Below, piece after piece: positions 62,071-64,000 of a DNA stretch of 64,000 bases. The stretch is from Cryobacterium tepidiphilum (GTDB taxonomy: Bacteria > Actinomycetota > Actinomycetes > Actinomycetales > Microbacteriaceae). The DNA is taken from the NCBI RefSeq assembly GCF_003716325.1, contig NZ_RDSR01000007.1, forward strand, positions 1 to 64,000, read 5' to 3'. The notes beneath the pieces were generated by a model. The model did no database searches. It was given only the letters and a program-made list of their open reading frames with translations, and was not told the origin of the DNA. Position numbers and translations under genes: made by a program. How positions within the stretch are numbered: the first letter of the stretch is position 1; every line of letters begins with the position of its first letter.

Positions 62071-63317
62071 CCTGCTCCGGGGCGAGCGGGGGCGTCGCCC
62101 GCCGAGGGGAGCGGCGCCGCGAGGGCTGCCGCGAGCGGGCCGGCCAGCGTGCCGCGTGGCACGACCTCGACGTCGCCGAGGCCCTGCCAGTCGGCCGTCG
62201 CCCGCAGCACGCATGCGAGCGCTTCGGCCGTGTGCGCTGGCGCGCCGGGCTCCGTCCACGCCGCCTGCACGCGCAGCACGCCCGCCTGCCGGTCGCTTTT
62301 GAGGTCCACGCGCCCCACCAGCCGGTCGCCGAGGAGGACGGGCAGCACGTAGTAGCCGAACACCCGCTGCGGAGCGGGCGTGTAGATCTCGATGCGGTAG
62401 CGGAACCCGAACAGTCGCTCGGCCCGCGCCCGCTCCCACACCACCGGGTCGAACGGCGAGAGGATCGCAGCGGCCTCGATGCGGCGCGGGAGCCGGGCGT
62501 CGCGGTGCAGCCAGGCGCGGCCGGGAGCGCCGTTCCGGCCCCAGCCCGCTACCTCGACGGGCACCAGGTCGCCGCGCTCCTCGAGCTCGGTGATGGCGTG
62601 GAGCGTGGGGGCGGTCTTCAACCGGAAGTAGTCGGCGAGGTCCTTCGCCGTGGCGATCCCGTGGGCGCGCGCCGCGTGCGCCACCAACTCGCGGTGGGCA
62701 TCGGTGCGGGGGACCTCCATCCCGAGGAGCTCCGCCGGCAGGACGTCCTCGGCGAGCGCGTAGACGCGCTCGAACCGGGACCGTCCCGCGCTCACGACCT
62801 CGCCCCAGCGGAACAGCACCTCGAGACCCGTCTTCACATCGGACCATCCCCACCAGGGGCCCCGCCGCTTGTTGGCGTCGTGCTCGATCGCGCTGGCCGG
62901 CAGCGGACCGCTGGTCGCCAGCTCCGCGCGCAACCAGTCCAGCATGCCGCGATTGGCATGTGACCAGTGGTCGTCGGTGGCTGCCGCCCGCTCACGGAAG
63001 TCGCGCATCCGCCATTCGAAGAGCGGCCGCGTCGCGAGCGGCAGGAACGACGCCTCGTGGGCCCAGTACTCGGTGTACCGCGCCGGGTCGTCGGTGAGCC
63101 GGTCGAGCTGCGACTTGTCGTAGACGCCGAGCCGGCTGAACGCCGGAAGGTAGTGGCTACGCTCGAAGACGTTCACCGAGTCGATCTGCAGCAACCCGAG
63201 CCGCCTGATGAGGGCATCGAGACGACGGATGCCGACCGGTCCGGCCGGGGATCGACCGAATCCCTGCGCGGCAAGGGCGATGCGCCGGGCGAGGGCGGGG
63301 GAGACCGAGTTCACCAT
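62067..63317 (-). CDS. Winged-helix DNA glycosylase, YcaQ/AlkX family (HTH_42)
   Basis: This 416-residue protein belongs to the YcaQ/AlkZ group, which removes alkylated bases and unhooks interstrand DNA crosslinks. The catalytic Gln-x-Asp motif of the YcaQ type is Q44-I45-D46 in RLGLLQIDSVNVFERSHYLP. Three winged-helix repeats follow, with FDPVVWERARAERLFGFRYRIEIY, GYYVLPVLLGDRLVGRVDLKSDR near the C-terminus. TAGTCT lies eight bases before the ATG. It converges on htpX with overlapping stops. Confidence 0.9.
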   Translation of the reverse strand: MVNSVSPALARRIALAAQGFGRSPAGPVGIRRLDALIRRLGLLQIDSVNVFERSHYLPAFSRLGVYDKSQLDRLTDDPARYTEYWAHEASFLPLATRPLFEWRMRDFRERAAATDDHWSHANRGMLDWLRAELATSGPLPASAIEHDANKRRGPWWGWSDVKTGLEVLFRWGEVVSAGRSRFERVYALAEDVLPAELLGMEVPRTDAHRELVAHAARAHGIATAKDLADYFRLKTAPTLHAITELEERGDLVPVEVAGWGRNGAPGRAWLHRDARLPRRIEAAAILSPFDPVVWERARAERLFGFRYRIEIYTPAPQRVFGYYVLPVLLGDRLVGRVDLKSDRQAGVLRVQAAWTEPGAPAHTAEALACVLRATADWQGLGDVEVVPRGTLAGPLAAALAAPLPSAGDAPARPGAG

Positions 63318-63378
63318 GGCAAACGAGACTAGCGCTCCCCACCGACAGCGGCGGCACTGGGCGGTTCCCGCGGCGTCC

Positions 63379-63384
63379 TAGACT
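63379..63384 (+). promoter_or_regulatory. -10 box of a predicted leaderless promoter for the AI-2E family gene
   Basis: TAGACT, six bases, then the GTG start codon. Confidence 0.5.
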
Positions 63385-63390
63385 GTGATC

Positions 63391-64000
63391 GTGGCGGATT
63401 CCAAGTCGGGCTGGGGCAGACTGTTCGGTGCCCGCGCGATCGACGCCGGGGCATCGGAGGATCCCGGCCTGCCCACTGTGCCATCCGACTCCGGCTCCGT
63501 GCCGCCCGGCCTCCGGCTGGCGGCCGCGTGGTCGTGGCGCTTCCTCATCGTCTGCGGCGCCGTCGCCGTCCTGATCTTTCTCGTCATCGAGCTGCGGCTC
63601 ATCGTCATCCCGGTCCTCGTCGCCGTCCTCGTTGCCGCCCTCCTGGTTCCGGTCGTCACATTCCTCACCCGGCATCGATGGCCGCGGGGCCTGGCCGTGG
63701 CCCTCGTACTGCTCGGCTCGCTCGCGATCGTCGGCGGCCTCATCACGCTGGCCGCCACCCAGATCGCGCAGGGGTCGCAGGGATTCAGCGCCCGGCTCGT
63801 GATCGCCTACGAGGGTCTCAAGGAGTTCCTGCTCACCTCCCCGCTGCACCTCACCGAGGCGCAGATCAACGACTTCGTGGCCCAGGGCCTCGACTCGGTG
63901 CAGAACGAGAGCGCCGTGTTCGTGAGTGGCGCGCTGTCGGTGGGGACGTCGCTCGGGCACCTGGTGGCCGGTCTGCTGCTCACCCTGTTCTGCCTGCTGT
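63391..64000 (+). CDS. AI-2E family transporter (partial, runs off the window)
   Basis: The first 203 codons are present. A polar N-terminus of about 45 residues with LRLAAAWSWRFLIVCGAVAVL is followed by paired hydrophobic segments (LIVIPVLVAVLVAALLVPVVTFL, LAVALVLLGSLAIVGGLITLA). Then comes an amphipathic region (LTEAQINDFVAQGLDSV), the usual start of PerM/AI-2E transporters. These are also proposed to be Na+/H+ antiporters or quorum-signal exporters. The substrate is unknown. The GTG start is chosen from the promoter spacing. Confidence 0.85.
   Translation, partial: MADSKSGWGRLFGARAIDAGASEDPGLPTVPSDSGSVPPGLRLAAAWSWRFLIVCGAVAVLIFLVIELRLIVIPVLVAVLVAALLVPVVTFLTRHRWPRGLAVALVLLGSLAIVGGLITLAATQIAQGSQGFSARLVIAYEGLKEFLLTSPLHLTEAQINDFVAQGLDSVQNESAVFVSGALSVGTSLGHLVAGLLLTLFCLL

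Overview
The window is a high-GC chromosomal segment from an actinobacterium, most likely of the family Microbacteriaceae. This rests on gene content (type 1 encapsulin with a ferritin-like cargo, a DUF501/DivIC/enolase cluster, DUF222-HNH remnant, Ski2-like helicase), on many GTG/TTG starts, and on promoters of the form TAnnnT followed about 6-7 bases later by the start codon. I could not run searches, so the genus is not assigned.

Layout. 0-1.6 kb: tail of an HNH/DUF222 gene, a 15-bp tandem repeat, and an encapsulin nanocompartment operon (shell plus EncFtn cargo). 1.6-13.2 kb: Ski2-like helicase, L-serine dehydratase, O-acetylhomoserine sulfhydrylase with a CoA-binding protein, a sarcosine-oxidase-type flavoenzyme, a YeiH-type exporter, a fatty acid desaturase and a protein O-mannosyltransferase. 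13.2-20.6 kb: housekeeping run rsmI, metG, tatD, rsmA, ispE and an ABC-F ATPase. 20.7-24.0 kb: methionine importer MetQ-MetN-MetI and a convergent MarR regulator. 24.0-26.6 kb: tRNA-Gln, glmU, prs. 26.9-43.3 kb: a catabolic island for sugar acids, with gnd, two LacI regulators, D-mannonate dehydratase, gluconokinase, a polar-amino-acid-type ABC importer, an FAH-family hydrolase, a D-2-hydroxyacid dehydrogenase, a GntR/FadR regulator, a MalFG-type sugar importer and a D-galactonate dehydratase. 43.5-48.4 kb: rplY, pth, mfd. 48.5-58.0 kb: nhaA, two small proteins, mazG, hisS, eno, divIC/ftsB, DUF501, a membrane-anchored subtilase and a type II NADH dehydrogenase. 58.1-64 kb: tRNA-Leu, a TetR-controlled ABC exporter, lemA-htpX, a YcaQ-type DNA glycosylase and the start of an AI-2E family transporter.

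How it works together. The sugar-acid island looks like a regulon. A LacI repressor lies next to gnd, and near-identical operator-like sequences sit in front of gnd and of manD-gntK. Two further importers and their enzymes are controlled by a second LacI and a GntR/FadR protein. The dehydratases would yield 2-keto-3-deoxy acids, but no KDG/KDPGal kinase or aldolase is in the window.

The most unusual feature is outside the genes. At least fourteen long imperfect inverted repeats, most of them 54, 60 or 61 bp, occupy intergenic regions of every orientation. They fall into several sequence families whose copies align without gaps and show compensatory base changes in the stems. A pair of these elements lies inside an exact 44-bp direct duplication that covers the 3' ends of two convergent genes, which is what an insertion event would leave. 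These hairpins are the best candidate here for an undescribed element.
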